Below are positions 9,024 through 19,107 of a DNA stretch of 64,000 nt, piece after piece. The translations under genes and the position numbers were made by a program. The notes beneath the pieces are model-generated. The model searched no databases. It had not been told where the DNA came from and was given only the letters and a program-made list of their open reading frames with translations. Numbering within the stretch: the first letter of the stretch is position 1; each line of letters starts with the position of its first letter. Origin of the DNA: Corynebacterium yonathiae (lineage in GTDB: Bacteria > Actinomycetota > Actinomycetes > Mycobacteriales > Mycobacteriaceae). The stretch spans positions 248,001 through 312,000 of the forward strand of contig NZ_JAKOPM010000001.1 of assembly GCF_022288805.1 (NCBI RefSeq). The letters run 5' to 3'.

Positions 9024-9239
9024 ATGCGATTGACCGAGTACCACCAGCTCATTGTGGATGAATTTGGCGAATCTAAGGGGAAATGGATAAGCCATTCGCA
9101 TGTCTTGCCTGACCTAGGTGCAACCCCGGATGAGCTTATCGAACGCGGCGTCGATCCGCGTCGCGTGTGGCTGAGTCTGTGCGATGACTTTGACGTCCCG
9201 AAAGAGCGCAGGTTGGGAGTCGATTATCCGTCTTTGTAG
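9024..9239 (+). CDS. DUF3046 family protein
   Basis: 71-residue actinobacterial protein of unknown function found directly upstream of recA. It starts MRLTEYHQLIVDEFG and contains the conserved HVLPDLGATPDELIERGVDPRRVW segment. There is no ribosome site; instead TAGGAT (9011-9016) ends 7 bases before the ATG, fitting a -10 element and a leaderless transcript. Function is unknown. Proximity to recA is conserved but recA has its own promoter. Confidence 0.8.
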   Translation: MRLTEYHQLIVDEFGESKGKWISHSHVLPDLGATPDELIERGVDPRRVWLSLCDDFDVPKERRLGVDYPSL

Positions 9240-9272
9240 CGCCACTTGGAGCGCCTTAGCGGTGTGTCTGCT

Positions 9273-9301
9273 TTCGAAATTCGAACAGATGTATGTAATA
9301 T
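9273..9301 (+). promoter_or_regulatory. recA promoter with probable SOS (LexA) box
   Basis: TCGAACAGATGTATGT (9281-9296) matches the left half and centre of the corynebacterial SOS box (TCGAAC, then a GT-rich right half) and diverges at the right end. It overlaps a candidate promoter: TAATAT at 9296-9301 and TTCGAA at 9273-9278 with 17-base spacing. The leader to recA is about 115 bases. Confidence 0.6.
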
Positions 9302-9421
9302 GGCGGAGGTGTCGACGTAGTCGTCTACAGTGGGATGGCGTTGATGGCGGGAACCGTTTGAGTTTCTCAGCAGTCTAATTATGCGTTAGTACATCGTTTT
9401 AGAAGATAGGGATGAAAATTT

Positions 9422-10558
9422 ATGGCAACCAAAAAGAAGTCTTCTTCTGCCGCGGCTAAGGGAGATGACCGCCAGAAGGCGCTCGATGCCGCCATGGCCA
9501 TGATTGAAAAGGATTATGGCAAGGGCGCTGTCATGCGCTTGGGCGATGACAATCGCCCGCCGATTAAGGCCATTTCTTCGGGCAATACCGCCATCGACGT
9601 CGCTCTGGGCATTGGTGGTTTCCCGCGTGGCCGCATCGTAGAGATTTATGGCCCTGAGTCTTCTGGTAAGACCACCGTCGCGCTGCATGCCATCGCATCT
9701 GCGCAAAAAGACGGCGGCATTGCCGCGTTTATTGACGCCGAGCATGCTCTCGACCCACAGTATGCTCGCCTTCTTGGCGTGGATACCGATAATCTCTTGG
9801 TCTCCCAGCCAGATACCGGCGAGCAGGCCTTGGAAATCGCCGATATGCTGGTGCGCTCCGGCGCTATTGACATCATCGTGGTTGACTCCGTGGCGGCTTT
9901 GACCCCGAAGGCGGAAATCGAAGGCGAGATGGGCGATAGCCATGTCGGCCTCCAGGCCCGATTGATGTCGCAGGCACTGCGCAAGATGACCGGTGCGCTG
10001 TACAACTCTGGCACCACCGCCATCTTCATTAACCAGCTGCGCGAGAAGATTGGCGTAATGTTTGGCTCGCCTGAGACCACCACTGGTGGTAAGGCGCTTA
10101 AGTTCTACTCCTCCGTTCGCTGCGATATTCGCCGCATTCAGACCTTGAAGGATGGCCAGGATGCCATTGGTAACCGCACCAAACTCAAGGTGGTAAAGAA
10201 CAAGGTTTCCCCACCATTTAAGATTGCCGAGTTCGACATTATGTATGGCGAAGGCATTTCCCGCGAGTCTTCCATCATTGATCTTGGCGTAGAAAATGGC
10301 TTTATTCGCAAGTCCGGCTCATGGTTTACCTATGAAGGCGATCAGCTGGGCCAAGGTAAAGAGAAGGCACGTAACTTCCTGAAGGATAACCCGGATCTAG
10401 CCAATGAAATTGAGCAAAAGATTTTCCAGAAGCTCGGAATCGGTGAGGCCGCAGCCGAGAGTGAAGAAGCTGCCGCGATGGACGTTCCCGGCGCTGATGA
10501 CCCATTGACCGATGAGTCCGTGGATCTTGTCCCCAATGTCGATTTTGATGACGACTAA
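9422..10558 (+). CDS. recA: Recombinase RecA
   Basis: 378 residues, the usual length without an intein. Central strand-exchange ATPase of homologous repair and co-protease for LexA cleavage. Seen: Walker A GPESSGKT at residues 77-84, the [15 protein letters not shown] segment, and loop L2 with the [14 protein letters not shown] and [12 protein letters not shown] stretches. The C-terminal tail is acidic (ends DFDDD), as usual. Start ATG at 9422. The SOS box upstream and the lexA gene at 30.4-31.1 kb complete the SOS core in this window. recX follows 51 bases downstream. Confidence 0.98.
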   Translation: MATKKKSSSAAAKGDDRQKALDAAMAMIEKDYGKGAVMRLGDDNRPPIKAISSGNTAIDVALGIGGFPRGRIVEIYGPESSGKTTVALHAIASAQKDGGIAAFIDAEHALDPQYARLLGVDTDNLLVSQPDTGEQALEIADMLVRSGAIDIIVVDSVAALTPKAEIEGEMGDSHVGLQARLMSQALRKMTGALYNSGTTAIFINQLREKIGVMFGSPETTTGGKALKFYSSVRCDIRRIQTLKDGQDAIGNRTKLKVVKNKVSPPFKIAEFDIMYGEGISRESSIIDLGVENGFIRKSGSWFTYEGDQLGQGKEKARNFLKDNPDLANEIEQKIFQKLGIGEAAAESEEAAAMDVPGADDPLTDESVDLVPNVDFDDD

Positions 10559-10609
10559 AACCGTCTAGCTTCGTACCCCACCGTCTGCATCCCCTTCTGA
10601 ATCTGCATT

Positions 10610-11212
10610 ATGAATCAGCCCGCCCCCGAAAAGCTCGCCCAACTCCGACAGGCCCTCGAGGCCTATGAGAGTGGTGCGGCTGGGGGCGGGCTTTTTGATA
10701 GGGAAGCAGAAGAAGCCAAGGCTAAGGTTCGCTCCCGCGCTCTAGGACTTTTGGACCAACGATCTAGGTCCCGCAAAGAACTTTCTGACCGCCTGATTAA
10801 GGCGGATTTCGAACCGGACCTCATCGAGGACGTACTGGATGATTTGGCCCACACAGGGCTAGTGAATGACGCCGCTTTTGCACGAGAGTGGGTGCGCCAG
10901 CGTCATAAGCGTCGCGGGAAGTCTCGCTTGGCGCTTAACAGGGAGTTGCGTGAAAAAGGCGTGAGCGAGGCCGACCGTGCTGAAGCTCTCGAGCAAATCG
11001 ACCCTGCCGATGAAGAGGCAATGGCGCATGCTTTGGCAGAAAAGAAGGCCGGTTCCATCAAGTCCGTTCCGCCGGATCGCAAGGAGCGCGACAAGGCACT
11101 ACGACGCATCGTGGGTGTACTTGCTCGCCGTGGTTTCAATGAAGGGATGTCGCTGCAGATTGCCATCGCGGCGCTTGATGCGCGGTGCGCTGAATTGCGC
11201 GCAGAACGCTAA
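10610..11212 (+). CDS. recX: Regulatory protein RecX
   Basis: 200-residue, helix-rich RecA modulator that inhibits RecA filament growth. Typical RecX three-helix repeats are visible: LGLLDQRSRSRKELSDRL, then DVLDDLAHTGLVNDAAFAREWV and RQRHKRRGKSRLALNRELREKGV, and a third repeat near the C-terminus ending RRGFNEGM. It is highly charged (Arg, Lys, Glu). Placement directly after recA is the conserved arrangement and suggests co-transcription. Confidence 0.93.
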   Translation: MNQPAPEKLAQLRQALEAYESGAAGGGLFDREAEEAKAKVRSRALGLLDQRSRSRKELSDRLIKADFEPDLIEDVLDDLAHTGLVNDAAFAREWVRQRHKRRGKSRLALNRELREKGVSEADRAEALEQIDPADEEAMAHALAEKKAGSIKSVPPDRKERDKALRRIVGVLARRGFNEGMSLQIAIAALDARCAELRAER

Positions 11213-11293
11213 TCGCGCCCTGTGGGATCGCGCCGGAGGAGCAAAGCTTCGACAGTTATGAGATGCTTAGCTTCATGGCTAAACTATGCCGAC

Positions 11294-12820
11294 GTGGAGC
11301 AGACAATCGCAGATACCCGTACTTATGAAGTCCGAACCTTCGGCTGCCAGATGAACGTGCACGATTCCGAGCGCATCTCTGGTCTCTTGGAGGAGGCCGG
11401 CTACTCGGCAGCTGGCGAAGATGTAGAGCCAGATCTCATCGTCTTTAATACCTGCGCCGTGCGCGAGAATGCCGATAAGCGGCTCTACGGCACCCTGGGT
11501 GCCTTGAAGAAGACGAAAGAAAATCACCCGGGCATGCAGATCGCCGTGGGTGGTTGCTTGGCGCAAAAAGACAAGGACACCGTCCTTGATAATGCCCCGT
11601 GGGTAGACGCTGTATTCGGTACTCACAACATGGCTGCGTTGCCGACCCTGCTGGAACGCGCCCGCCACAACGATGAGGCCCAGGTGGAGATCGTCGATTC
11701 CCTGGAGGCTTTTCCATCCGTCTTACCTGCCAAGCGCGAGTCTGCCTATGCCGGTTGGGTTTCCGTTTCTGTAGGCTGCAATAACACTTGTACTTTTTGT
11801 ATTGTGCCGTCTCTGCGTGGCAAGGAAGAGGACCGCCGGCCGGGCGATATTTTGGCTGAGGTCAAAGCGCTGGTGGACCAGGGCGTATCTGAAGTCACCT
11901 TGTTGGGACAAAACGTTAACGCCTATGGCGTCAATTTCGCCGACCCAGAGATGCCGCGAGACCGCTTCGCCTTTTCTAAACTTCTGCGTGAGGTAGGCAA
12001 GATCGAAGGCCTTGAGCGCCTTCGCTTTACCTCCCCGCACCCGGCGGAGTTTACTTCCGACGTCATTGATGCCATGGCCGAGACCCCCGCCGTGTGCCCG
12101 CAGCTGCACATGCCTTTGCAGTCTGGTTCGGACAAGGTCCTCAAGGACATGCGCCGTTCCTATCGCACGAAGAAGTTCCTCCGGATTTTGGATGAGGTAC
12201 GCGAAAAGATTCCGCACGCCGCGATTACCACGGATATCATCGTGGGCTTCCCCGGAGAGACGGAAGAAGACTTCCAAGATACCATGGAGCTTGTGCGCCG
12301 CGCTCGCTTTGCCTCTGCCTTTACCTTCCAGTACTCGCCGCGCCCAGGTACCCCGGCCGCGGAGAGGGAGGATCAAATTCCCAAAGAGGTGGTCCAGGAT
12401 CGCTTCGAGCGACTCGTCGCGCTGCAAGACAGCATCCAGGCTGAGGAGAACAAAAAGCTCATCAGCACGGACGTGGAGCTATTGGTTCAGGCAGGCGGCG
12501 GCCGCAAGAACGATGAGACTCACCGCATGACCGGCCGCGCACGCGATGGCCGCTTAGTACACTTCACCCCAGTTGATTCTGAGGGCGCGGATATTTCCGC
12601 CGCGATTCGCCCAGGCGATGTGGTCCATACCCAGGTCACTGGTGCGGGTTCTTTCTTCTTGCTTGCCGACGCCGCCGTTACCTCCCACACCCGCACCAAG
12701 GCCGGCGACATGTCTGCTGCCGGCGAGACTCCGACCACCGCGCCCATCGGCGTGGGCTTAGGCCTGCCGTCGATTGGTAAGCCCGCTGCTGCGGAATCTG
12801 GCGATTCTTGCGGTTGCTAG
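11294..12820 (+). CDS. miaB: tRNA-2-methylthio-N6-dimethylallyladenosine synthase MiaB
   Basis: Radical-SAM methylthiotransferase that adds the methylthio group to i6A37 of tRNAs. The substrate base modification is made by MiaA, encoded at 16.7 kb. N-terminal UPF0004 domain with cluster ligands in [15 protein letters not shown] and VGGCLAQ. The radical-SAM CxxxCxxC is at C162, C166 and C169. A C-terminal TRAM domain lies near 425-490, and the extreme C-terminus ends GDSCGC. Start choice: the family begins just before [14 protein letters not shown], and GTG 11294 fits, lying 8 bases after a TAAACT -10-like element (11280-11285) with no ribosome site, suggesting a leaderless start. ATG 11258 would add 12 residues. 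Confidence 0.9.
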   Translation: MEQTIADTRTYEVRTFGCQMNVHDSERISGLLEEAGYSAAGEDVEPDLIVFNTCAVRENADKRLYGTLGALKKTKENHPGMQIAVGGCLAQKDKDTVLDNAPWVDAVFGTHNMAALPTLLERARHNDEAQVEIVDSLEAFPSVLPAKRESAYAGWVSVSVGCNNTCTFCIVPSLRGKEEDRRPGDILAEVKALVDQGVSEVTLLGQNVNAYGVNFADPEMPRDRFAFSKLLREVGKIEGLERLRFTSPHPAEFTSDVIDAMAETPAVCPQLHMPLQSGSDKVLKDMRRSYRTKKFLRILDEVREKIPHAAITTDIIVGFPGETEEDFQDTMELVRRARFASAFTFQYSPRPGTPAAEREDQIPKEVVQDRFERLVALQDSIQAEENKKLISTDVELLVQAGGGRKNDETHRMTGRARDGRLVHFTPVDSEGADISAAIRPGDVVHTQVTGAGSFFLLADAAVTSHTRTKAGDMSAAGETPTTAPIGVGLGLPSIGKPAAAESGDSCGC

Positions 12821-12842
12821 TAGGGGAGTAGGCTAGTAAGCC

Positions 12843-13469
12843 ATGACTGAGGAATCTTCGACCACCGCGGCCCAAAAAGCAGCTACTGCGGAGCGCAGAG
12901 CAGCACAAACAATGGAACTCGGTGGGCACAGGGTGACGCTGTGCATTGCGGTGGTGGCCTATATCCTCTATCTGATTTTGCCCTACGCCGGCCCAGCCCA
13001 TGGCTGGGAGGCGTTGACCTTCGGCACCACGTCCAGCGGAGTCAGAATTTCCATCATGGAAACCGTCTCCGCGTGGCTCGCTCTTATTGGTTTGGGCATC
13101 CTCACTCCGGTGACGATTTTGACCCGTCGAGCTACGTCGGGGCTTATCGCTTGGATGCTGGTGACTGTGTCCTTCTTCGCCAACCTGTGGGGATTCTGGT
13201 TCCGCGGCTCTACGGCTGATGGGGCGTCGTTAGGCATGTGGGTTGGAATGCTGGCAACCTTCCTTGCATTTTTGGCCTATAGCATGGTGGCGTTGCGCCG
13301 CAGCCCTGAACAAAAGGCCGCCGAAGCTCAAGTGCGTGCCACCGCCGGACAGCTCGATGAGGTGGGCGAGTTCCAATCCAGTCTTGATTACACACCACGG
13401 CAGGAGCCGATAGAGGACACTCGCCGCCAGCAAGCCGCTGAGCGACACCGCGCCCAACGCGGCGAGTAA
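12843..13469 (+). CDS. Conserved actinobacterial membrane protein (Rv2732c-like position)
   Basis: 208-residue protein with four predicted membrane segments (about residues 35-55, 75-95, 100-120 and 130-150). A short charged N-terminus precedes them, and a polar, Gln/Arg-rich cytoplasmic C-terminus follows. I recognise it by position: mycobacteria and corynebacteria carry a conserved membrane protein directly behind miaB. No catalytic motif is visible and the function is unknown. It lies 22 bases after miaB, so the two are probably co-transcribed, and it ends in a rho-independent terminator. Confidence 0.72.
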   Translation: MTEESSTTAAQKAATAERRAAQTMELGGHRVTLCIAVVAYILYLILPYAGPAHGWEALTFGTTSSGVRISIMETVSAWLALIGLGILTPVTILTRRATSGLIAWMLVTVSFFANLWGFWFRGSTADGASLGMWVGMLATFLAFLAYSMVALRRSPEQKAAEAQVRATAGQLDEVGEFQSSLDYTPRQEPIEDTRRQQAAERHRAQRGE

Positions 13470-13490
13470 AGCGCGCCGCCGCGTCTTTTT
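13457..13490 (+). terminator. Terminator of the miaB unit
   Basis: ACGCGGCG (13457-13464) and CGCCGCGT (13477-13484) form a perfect 8-bp GC-rich stem, followed by CTTTTT. The left arm overlaps the last codons of the membrane-protein gene. A second, separate GC-rich hairpin, CGCCTGCGGC/GCCGCAGGCG (13497-13506 and 13513-13522), sits at the end of the opposing GNAT gene. Confidence 0.75.
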
Positions 13491-13507
13491 CTGCAACGCC
13501 TGCGGCT

Positions 13508-14635
13508 CTAGGGCCGCAGGCGCAACTCCCAGGCAGAAGAGCGGGAGAGTTCTCTGGCGCCAAGGCTGCGGTAGATGGCATTCATGGCCCCGTCTTTGGC
13601 CGCAACAGAACCGTAGCAACGCCGCACCCGTGGCCAATAACGCGCAACCTCATGTAGCGCTGTGAGCTTAGCTAACTGTGCGAGCCCGCGGCAGCGGTGC
13701 GGGCGATCGGTGACGGTCAAAGTCCACTCGCATACCGCAGGATTCGCGTCTTCATGCCTAGCCATTTCTGCCAAAGCGAGGATGTCACCCTCCTCGGCGG
13801 TGAGCGCGATAAGCAGTGTATGACCGCGGCGAGAACGCAGCCGGCTGTGGGCTTCGCGCAACCGAGTGCGAGTCCACATGATGGGCTCGACCGTCAGGTC
13901 TCCGGTTTCCGCGTCTTTAGATGCTAGGGTGAGCAGCCGCATCACTTCGTCGAGGTAGTCTTCCGGGATGTCGTAATCGGGCCACACCTGTGCTGTGATT
14001 CCCGCGGGAAGCAGCGCCGCCACGGGGCTTTCGGGGATATCCATGACAAGCTGGTGTTCCGCATGCCTTTGGGTAAAGCCGAGCTTGCGGTAGACGCTTG
14101 CCATGGCGTCGTAGTCTGGGTCCGCACCCGGTGGGTGCAAAAGACCCACGTGGGCTACCGTGCGGCCGAGATTCCGGGCCAGCTCCAGTGCTTTCGATCC
14201 CATCCATTCGGCGACTTTGCGCCCATCTTCATCGAGTTGCTCTCCGGGGAGAGGCAAATCGCACAAAACGCATTCAATCTCTGCGGCCTCACGCTCTTCT
14301 AAAAGCGGCAAGCTGATGTGGATGAATCCGAGATAGTCCAGTTCTGGGCTGGGATCGACCGCCGGAATCAGTGGCAAACCGAGCTCGGAGACTTCGCCAA
14401 GGGTGGAATCGCCGTCAACTACTGCAAAGAGATAAGTTTGTGACTCGCTCGACCCTTGTAGCCGCTGCACCACACGGCCTGGCGACGTTGATGCCGCGGC
14501 ATCGCCGCTTGCTTCCTGGGCTGCAAGGTTGGCCCAGAAGACGAAGCTACGAATGCAATCCGCGGGTTCTTTAGAACGGGCGTCAGCGGCAGATGCATGC
14601 GGCGGCCGCGGCGGCGCAATATGGACGAGGTGCAC
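13508..14635 (-). CDS. GNAT-family N-acetyltransferase-like protein
   Basis: 375 residues, long enough for two GNAT-like domains. The C-terminal half is the clearer one: a strand TLLIALTAEEGDILALAEMARHED, then an acetyl-CoA loop HRCRGLAQLAKLTAL (R-x-x-G/A-type pyrophosphate loop), then the YRSLGARE end strand. The N-terminal half keeps only a weak resemblance. Substrate unknown; mycobacterial relatives are annotated the same way. The start GTG at 14635 overlaps the stop of the DUF349 gene by one base (TAGTG), so its translation is likely coupled to that gene. Co-expression with a DUF349 protein is the only functional hint. Confidence 0.7.
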   Translation of the reverse strand: MHLVHIAPPRPPHASAADARSKEPADCIRSFVFWANLAAQEASGDAAASTSPGRVVQRLQGSSESQTYLFAVVDGDSTLGEVSELGLPLIPAVDPSPELDYLGFIHISLPLLEEREAAEIECVLCDLPLPGEQLDEDGRKVAEWMGSKALELARNLGRTVAHVGLLHPPGADPDYDAMASVYRKLGFTQRHAEHQLVMDIPESPVAALLPAGITAQVWPDYDIPEDYLDEVMRLLTLASKDAETGDLTVEPIMWTRTRLREAHSRLRSRRGHTLLIALTAEEGDILALAEMARHEDANPAVCEWTLTVTDRPHRCRGLAQLAKLTALHEVARYWPRVRRCYGSVAAKDGAMNAIYRSLGARELSRSSAWELRLRP

Positions 14636-15939
14636 TACTTATCGTTGACGGCATTAGCGGCGGCGTCGGCAAAAGCCTGCCATTGCTCAGCCTGCGCGCG
14701 CAGATCAGCGGCCTTTTTTGCATTGCCCTTGGCCTCAGCTGCCTCGGCCTGGGATTTAAAATCATCGACCTTTGCCTGGAACTGTGCCACACGAGCCTGA
14801 GCTTCTGGGTCGGTGCGGCGCCATTCGGACTTCTCCGCCTCGGTCACGCGCTGCTCGAGAGCCTCAATCTTGGATTCGTACTCGCGCACCTGCTTGCGGG
14901 GAACGAAGCCGATTTCCTCCCACTTTTCCTGCAACTCGCGCAGCTTGGCCTTAGCGCCCTCGATGCCCTTGGAAGGATCGATCTGGCCGTCGTATTCCGC
15001 AATCAAGGCGTCTTTGGCCTTGGCATTTTCTGCAAACTCGCGGTCGCGCTCGTGATTGACGGCGTTGCGAGCGTCGAAGAATTTGTCTTGGGCGGCGCGG
15101 AAGCGGGCCCAAAGTTTATCGTCCACCTCGCGCGGGGCGCGGCCGGCTGCTTTCCACTCGGTCATCAAATCACGGTAAGCACGAGCGGTAGGACCCCAAT
15201 CGGTGGATTCCTGGATGGCTTCGGCGCGCTCGACGAGTTCCTCCTTCTTCTTACGGGCAATTGCACGGGCACGGTCGAGCTCGGCGAAGTGGGAACCGCG
15301 GCGGCGGTTGAAGGAATCGCGGGCGCGAGAATAACGCTTCCACAGCGCATCATCAGTCTTGCGGTCGATGCCCTTGATTTGCTTCCACTCTTCCAAGATG
15401 GCGCGGATGCGGTCGCCGGCGGCCTTCCATTCGGTGGAGTTTTCCGCAATATCTTCTGCCTCAGCGGCCAGCTTTTCCTTGGCGGCAATAGCTTCCTCGC
15501 GGCGGCGTTCCTTATCGGCCTGCGCTTGCTCGCCGGCTTCTACGGAGTGTTCGATTACCGCGTTCAGGCGCTGGTCTAAGGCTGCGATATCCCCAATGAC
15601 TGCAGCAGTTGGTAGGGTTTCGCGCAACTGGGCTGCACTTCTTTTAATGCCGGCAGCCTCGCTGGGATTAGCGCGCAGACGAGCCTCGAGCAGTTCAATT
15701 TCGGTGGAGAGATCGTCGTAGCGCGCGCCGTAGTGCTGCAAGCCTTCCTCAGGGGGTCCGGCCTGCCATTCGCCAATCTTGCGCTCGCCCTCCGGGGCAG
15801 AAACGAAGACGGAACCATCCGCGGCGACTCGGCCCCACTTGGCCGGGTCATTCTTGCTCGGTGCCTGTACAGGAACGGGCTTTGCGGTGGGGCGAGGTCC
15901 CTTCTTGGGCATGGAACCTGGGGTAGGGATGGGAGTCAT
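14635..15939 (-). CDS. DUF349 domain protein (coiled, charged repeats)
   Basis: 434 residues made of successive DUF349 repeats, each a helical hairpin of about 65-75 residues with the pattern W-K-x-x-G-R/K ... LW-x-R-F/Y-x-x-A-x-D-x-F. Examples are WKAAGDRIRAILEEW, WKRYSRARDSFNRRR, WKAAGRAPREVDDKLW and RFRAAQDKFFD. Function is unknown; some gammaproteobacterial members have been linked to translation or competence phenotypes. The N-terminal 40 residues are Pro/Lys-rich. Start ATG 15939 is supported by AGGAGGG 7-13 bases upstream; an earlier in-frame codon at 15975 is unlikely. First gene of a two-gene unit with the GNAT protein. Confidence 0.82.
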   Translation of the reverse strand: MTPIPTPGSMPKKGPRPTAKPVPVQAPSKNDPAKWGRVAADGSVFVSAPEGERKIGEWQAGPPEEGLQHYGARYDDLSTEIELLEARLRANPSEAAGIKRSAAQLRETLPTAAVIGDIAALDQRLNAVIEHSVEAGEQAQADKERRREEAIAAKEKLAAEAEDIAENSTEWKAAGDRIRAILEEWKQIKGIDRKTDDALWKRYSRARDSFNRRRGSHFAELDRARAIARKKKEELVERAEAIQESTDWGPTARAYRDLMTEWKAAGRAPREVDDKLWARFRAAQDKFFDARNAVNHERDREFAENAKAKDALIAEYDGQIDPSKGIEGAKAKLRELQEKWEEIGFVPRKQVREYESKIEALEQRVTEAEKSEWRRTDPEAQARVAQFQAKVDDFKSQAEAAEAKGNAKKAADLRAQAEQWQAFADAAANAVNDK

Positions 15940-16075
15940 GAAAAGCCCTCCTATGCATAGATCGCCGCGCGTCACGGCTGCCGGATAAAATCATTGGATA
16001 CATTACCGCGAATATCCCGCGCGTGCCCAGATTCCATTTAATTACCTCCACTTGGGTAGATAGTATGGAGGAATA

Positions 16076-16675
16076 ATGTTCAATCTCATGGTTATGCCAG
16101 CCTCACCGGCGCTGGCCGTGGAGCTTTCTGCAAATGATGCTGCCTCCCGGGCACTGCTTGCCGCTGCCCGCACCCTTGCGGTGGAGGCTGCGGCGGCCGG
16201 ACTAACCCAGGTAGATATCGTCGGCAGCCAGGATAAGCGCTGGCATACCGCCCATACCGGCAGTTTGCAGGCTTGGGGAGCCGCGACTGACCTGGGCGGT
16301 GGCAACTTTCTGCCGGAGATAATGGCCCGCTACGTGCTGCACAGTGTGCCGCAGCTCCACGTCCGCTCGAGCCGGGAGCACATCGGCCAACCGGATTCGG
16401 AGGCATTGACCGTCGTCGTGACGGATGGCAGCGCAGGCCTGACCGAGCGCGCCCCCTTGGCGCTCGTTCCCGGCGCGCAGGAGGCGCACGAGTGGTGCGA
16501 GGAGGTACTGATGGGGGCGTCGGCAAGCGGGGCAGGCGAGTGGCTTTCCCAGCGCGGCGTAGAAGAGCCCTTACTTTGGGAGGCATTGGCGGGGCTACAG
16601 CCGAAGAAGTCGCAGTTGCTTGCTACCGACGCAGCCCTAGGCGTTGGTCGCTATGTCGCAGGATGGGAGGTCTAA
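16076..16675 (+). CDS. Conserved Ala-rich protein upstream of miaA, possibly extradiol-dioxygenase-like fold
   Basis: 199 residues, rich in Ala, with [28 protein letters not shown] near 125-152 and a hydrophobic N-terminus [17 protein letters not shown]. The arrangement resembles mycobacterial Rv2728c-type proteins next to miaA, which are often described as class III extradiol dioxygenase subunit-like. The metal ligands of that family are not obvious here, so enzymatic activity is doubtful. ATG 16076 follows GGAGG at a good distance. Its stop overlaps the miaA start (TAATG), so translation is coupled. Confidence 0.6.
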   Translation: MFNLMVMPASPALAVELSANDAASRALLAAARTLAVEAAAAGLTQVDIVGSQDKRWHTAHTGSLQAWGAATDLGGGNFLPEIMARYVLHSVPQLHVRSSREHIGQPDSEALTVVVTDGSAGLTERAPLALVPGAQEAHEWCEEVLMGASASGAGEWLSQRGVEEPLLWEALAGLQPKKSQLLATDAALGVGRYVAGWEV

Positions 16676-17571
16676 TGCGCCCGATTGCAGTCTTTGGCCC
16701 CACCGCCTCGGGCAAATCTGCCTTGGGTCTGGCGCTTGCGCATGAACTGGACGGTGAGGTGGTCAACGTAGATTCCATGCAGCTTTATCGCGGCATGGAT
16801 ATTGGCACCGCAAAGCTCACTCCGGCCGAGCGCGAGGGGATCCCGCACCATCAGCTCGATGTGTGGGAGGTGACCCAGACCGCTTCTGTGGCGCGCTACC
16901 AGCGCGATGCCATCGCGGACGTGGAAGGGATCATGGCCCGCGGCAAAACCCCCATCTTGGTTGGCGGGTCCATGCTCTATGCCCAAGCGCTTGTCGACGA
17001 CTGGCAGTTCCCACCCACCGACCCCACCGTGCGCGCCAAGTACGAGGCGCGGCGCGTGGAAATTGGCACGGACGCGTTACACGCAGAGCTGGCGCAGGTG
17101 GATCCGGCCGCGGCCGCCATTATTGAAGATAAGGACCCACGCCGTACTGTCCGCGCGCTCGAGGTCATTGAACTAACCGGCAAGCCCTATAAGGCCAGCC
17201 AACCGCCGAAGAACGCCCCGCCGCGGTGGGGCACCCGCCTGCTGGGGCTGCGCACCACCGCGGATTGGTTGAATCCGCGCATCGAGCTGCGTACGCACCA
17301 GATGTTTGAGCGCGGACTTATCGAAGAAGTTGAGCACCTGCAAACTCAAGGCTTGGTGGCCGATTCCACCGCCGGCCGCGCGATCGGCTATGCGCAGGTA
17401 TTTCAAGCCCAGCGCGGCGACCTCACCTGGGATGAGGCCGTCGAACGCACGATTACCGGCACCCGGCGGTATGTACGCCGTCAACGCTCCTGGTTCAACC
17501 GTGATAAACGCATTACATGGCTGGATGCTGCGGGTGATACGACCGCCCAGGCCTTGCTCGCGCTAGGGTAG
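16675..17571 (+). CDS. miaA: tRNA dimethylallyltransferase
   Basis: 298 residues. Transfers a dimethylallyl group to A37 of tRNAs reading UNN codons; the product is the substrate of MiaB. Seen: P-loop GPTASGKS at residues 8-15, the [16 protein letters not shown] segment with the catalytic Asp, PHHQLDVWE, and the C-terminal [14 protein letters not shown] tRNA-binding region. ATG 16675 overlaps the upstream stop (TAATG). dapF starts 5 bases after the stop, so the three genes form a tight operon. A longer frame from 16492 lies inside the upstream gene and is rejected. Confidence 0.96.
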   Translation: MRPIAVFGPTASGKSALGLALAHELDGEVVNVDSMQLYRGMDIGTAKLTPAEREGIPHHQLDVWEVTQTASVARYQRDAIADVEGIMARGKTPILVGGSMLYAQALVDDWQFPPTDPTVRAKYEARRVEIGTDALHAELAQVDPAAAAIIEDKDPRRTVRALEVIELTGKPYKASQPPKNAPPRWGTRLLGLRTTADWLNPRIELRTHQMFERGLIEEVEHLQTQGLVADSTAGRAIGYAQVFQAQRGDLTWDEAVERTITGTRRYVRRQRSWFNRDKRITWLDAAGDTTAQALLALG

Positions 17572-17576
17572 GGAGC

Positions 17577-18437
17577 ATGAAATTTGCCAAGGGCCATGGA
17601 ACTGAGAACGACTTCGTCATCGTCGAGGACCCCGCGGCCGCCACGCCGCTTGCACCTGCGCGCGTAGCGGCCCTGTGCGATCGCCGCGCCGGCATTGGTG
17701 GCGATGGCTTGCTGCGTGTCGTGCGTGCCGATGCCTTGCTTGCGGCCGGTGAAATCGAGGCGCTGGCCGAGGACATCGCGCCCGATGCCTGGTTCATGGA
17801 TTATCGCAACGCCGACGGCTCCGTGGCCGAAATGTGTGGAAATGGCACCCGCGTTTTCGCTCACTGGCTGCGTTCGCGTGGCCTCGTGGAGGAAGACGAA
17901 TTCACCATTGGCACTCGCGCCGGTGCGAAACGCGTTAAGGTGCACTCTTTTGATGAGCACGCGGCCGAGGTCACCGTGGAAATGGGCCCGGCCGAAGTAA
18001 TGGGCGTGTCCACTGCTTCAATGGCTGGTGAGAGTTACGCCGGTCTGGGCATAGACATGGGCAACCCTCATCTGGCGGCCGTGGTTCCGGGTTTAGAAGC
18101 AGAGGAGCTGGCGGCAAAAACTCTGGAGCAGCCCGTCATCGATGATGCTTTCTTCCCCGCTGGCGTGAATGTGGAGATTGTGACCCCTCTGCGCGACGGC
18201 CACGTGCACATGCGTGTCTTCGAGCGCGGAGTAGGAGAGACCCGTTCCTGCGGAACCGGCACTGTGGCGGCCGCGACTGCCGCGCTTGCCGACGCCGCCG
18301 TTGACCACACCACCACCCCTCATGGCACCGTGCACGTACACGTGCCCGGCGGTGAGGTGACCGTGGAAATCTATGAGGGCGGCTCGCGCCTGACCGGCCC
18401 GTCCGCCATTATCGCCACCGGCGAGACCTCGCTGTAG
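17577..18437 (+). CDS. dapF: Diaminopimelate epimerase
   Basis: 286 residues. PLP-independent epimerase converting LL- to meso-diaminopimelate for peptidoglycan and lysine. The two catalytic cysteines are visible: C87 in AEMCGNGTR and C225 in TRSCGTGT. N-terminal [13 protein letters not shown] and NPHLAAVV are also typical. It starts 5 bases after miaA with a short GGGAGC ribosome site. Meso-DAP is the corynebacterial cell-wall diamino acid, so this is an essential housekeeping gene. Confidence 0.96.
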   Translation: MKFAKGHGTENDFVIVEDPAAATPLAPARVAALCDRRAGIGGDGLLRVVRADALLAAGEIEALAEDIAPDAWFMDYRNADGSVAEMCGNGTRVFAHWLRSRGLVEEDEFTIGTRAGAKRVKVHSFDEHAAEVTVEMGPAEVMGVSTASMAGESYAGLGIDMGNPHLAAVVPGLEAEELAAKTLEQPVIDDAFFPAGVNVEIVTPLRDGHVHMRVFERGVGETRSCGTGTVAAATAALADAAVDHTTTPHGTVHVHVPGGEVTVEIYEGGSRLTGPSAIIATGETSL

Positions 18438-18460
18438 ACCGCGGCCTGCCCGGTGAGTGC

Positions 18461-19072
18461 TTAGGCGCTGTGCCCTTCGCGTTGTTCGTCCTCGAAGGCT
18501 TGCTCTTCGAGGGCTTGGCGGCGCAGGGTGCGGTTTTCCACTTCGTTCTTTTCATATTTCGGCCCGAGCGCAAAGGCAGCGCGGCGGGCTGAAAGCCATG
18601 TTTCTTTGAGCTCGCGGGCCCTTCCATCGGTTACCTTGAGCAAAGAATCCAGCTCGTTCGTGCTGACCTTTTCCGCGTTCACGCGCAGGTTCAACCGGCG
18701 CAGGAAACGCCGGGCGCCCGACAGCTCATAGTGGAAGGCTTCGATGCTGGGGTCAGAGCAATCCAAATCTAAAAGCGCCGGCCGGTAGAGCGTGCGGTCT
18801 GCGATTTTTTCGGCTGCCTCGGAAGATTGGAAGTCTTCGTATTCTGCAATGACGTCTTCGATATCTTCGGCAGAGAGGCGAATTGAGCCGCGTAGCGCCG
18901 CCTGCTCAGAAGCATCCGGGCGGGTATAGAGCATGAGCAGGGCTGCCGCAATCAGCAGCGCTGCGATGAAAAGACCAGGGATTTTGAGGGTCGCCACAAC
19001 CGCTACTGATCCCACTAATATCAGCACAAGAACTAGTACGCGCCGGTTCCGCGCGTTTTCAGGAAATGGCAT
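18461..19072 (-). CDS. Conserved hypothetical membrane protein with coiled C-terminus
   Basis: 203 residues from the ATG at 19072. Two adjacent membrane segments (about 11-28 and 30-47) form a short hairpin. A long, charged, mostly helical cytoplasmic part follows (DIEDVIAEYEDFQSSEAAEKIADRTLYR, then Arg-rich RRFLRRLNLRVNAEKVS, ending in Glu/Gln/Arg). No known catalytic motif. Proteins of this kind sit between dapF and hflX in several corynebacteria. The upstream extension to 19336 overlaps the next gene in another frame and is rejected. Function unknown. Confidence 0.6.
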   Translation of the reverse strand: MPFPENARNRRVLVLVLILVGSVAVVATLKIPGLFIAALLIAAALLMLYTRPDASEQAALRGSIRLSAEDIEDVIAEYEDFQSSEAAEKIADRTLYRPALLDLDCSDPSIEAFHYELSGARRFLRRLNLRVNAEKVSTNELDSLLKVTDGRARELKETWLSARRAAFALGPKYEKNEVENRTLRRQALEEQAFEDEQREGHSA

Positions 19073-19107
19073 CCACACAGCTACTCCATTAGGCCTTTGC
19101 GTCCGTT

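Noticed and set aside
14593..15579. 328-codon plus-strand frame opposite the DUF349 gene, rich in Leu/Gly and looking like a membrane protein
   Set aside because: It is the antisense of charged helical repeats (Glu/Lys/Arg codons give Leu/Phe/Ser complements). The minus-strand gene has a proper ribosome site and family repeats.
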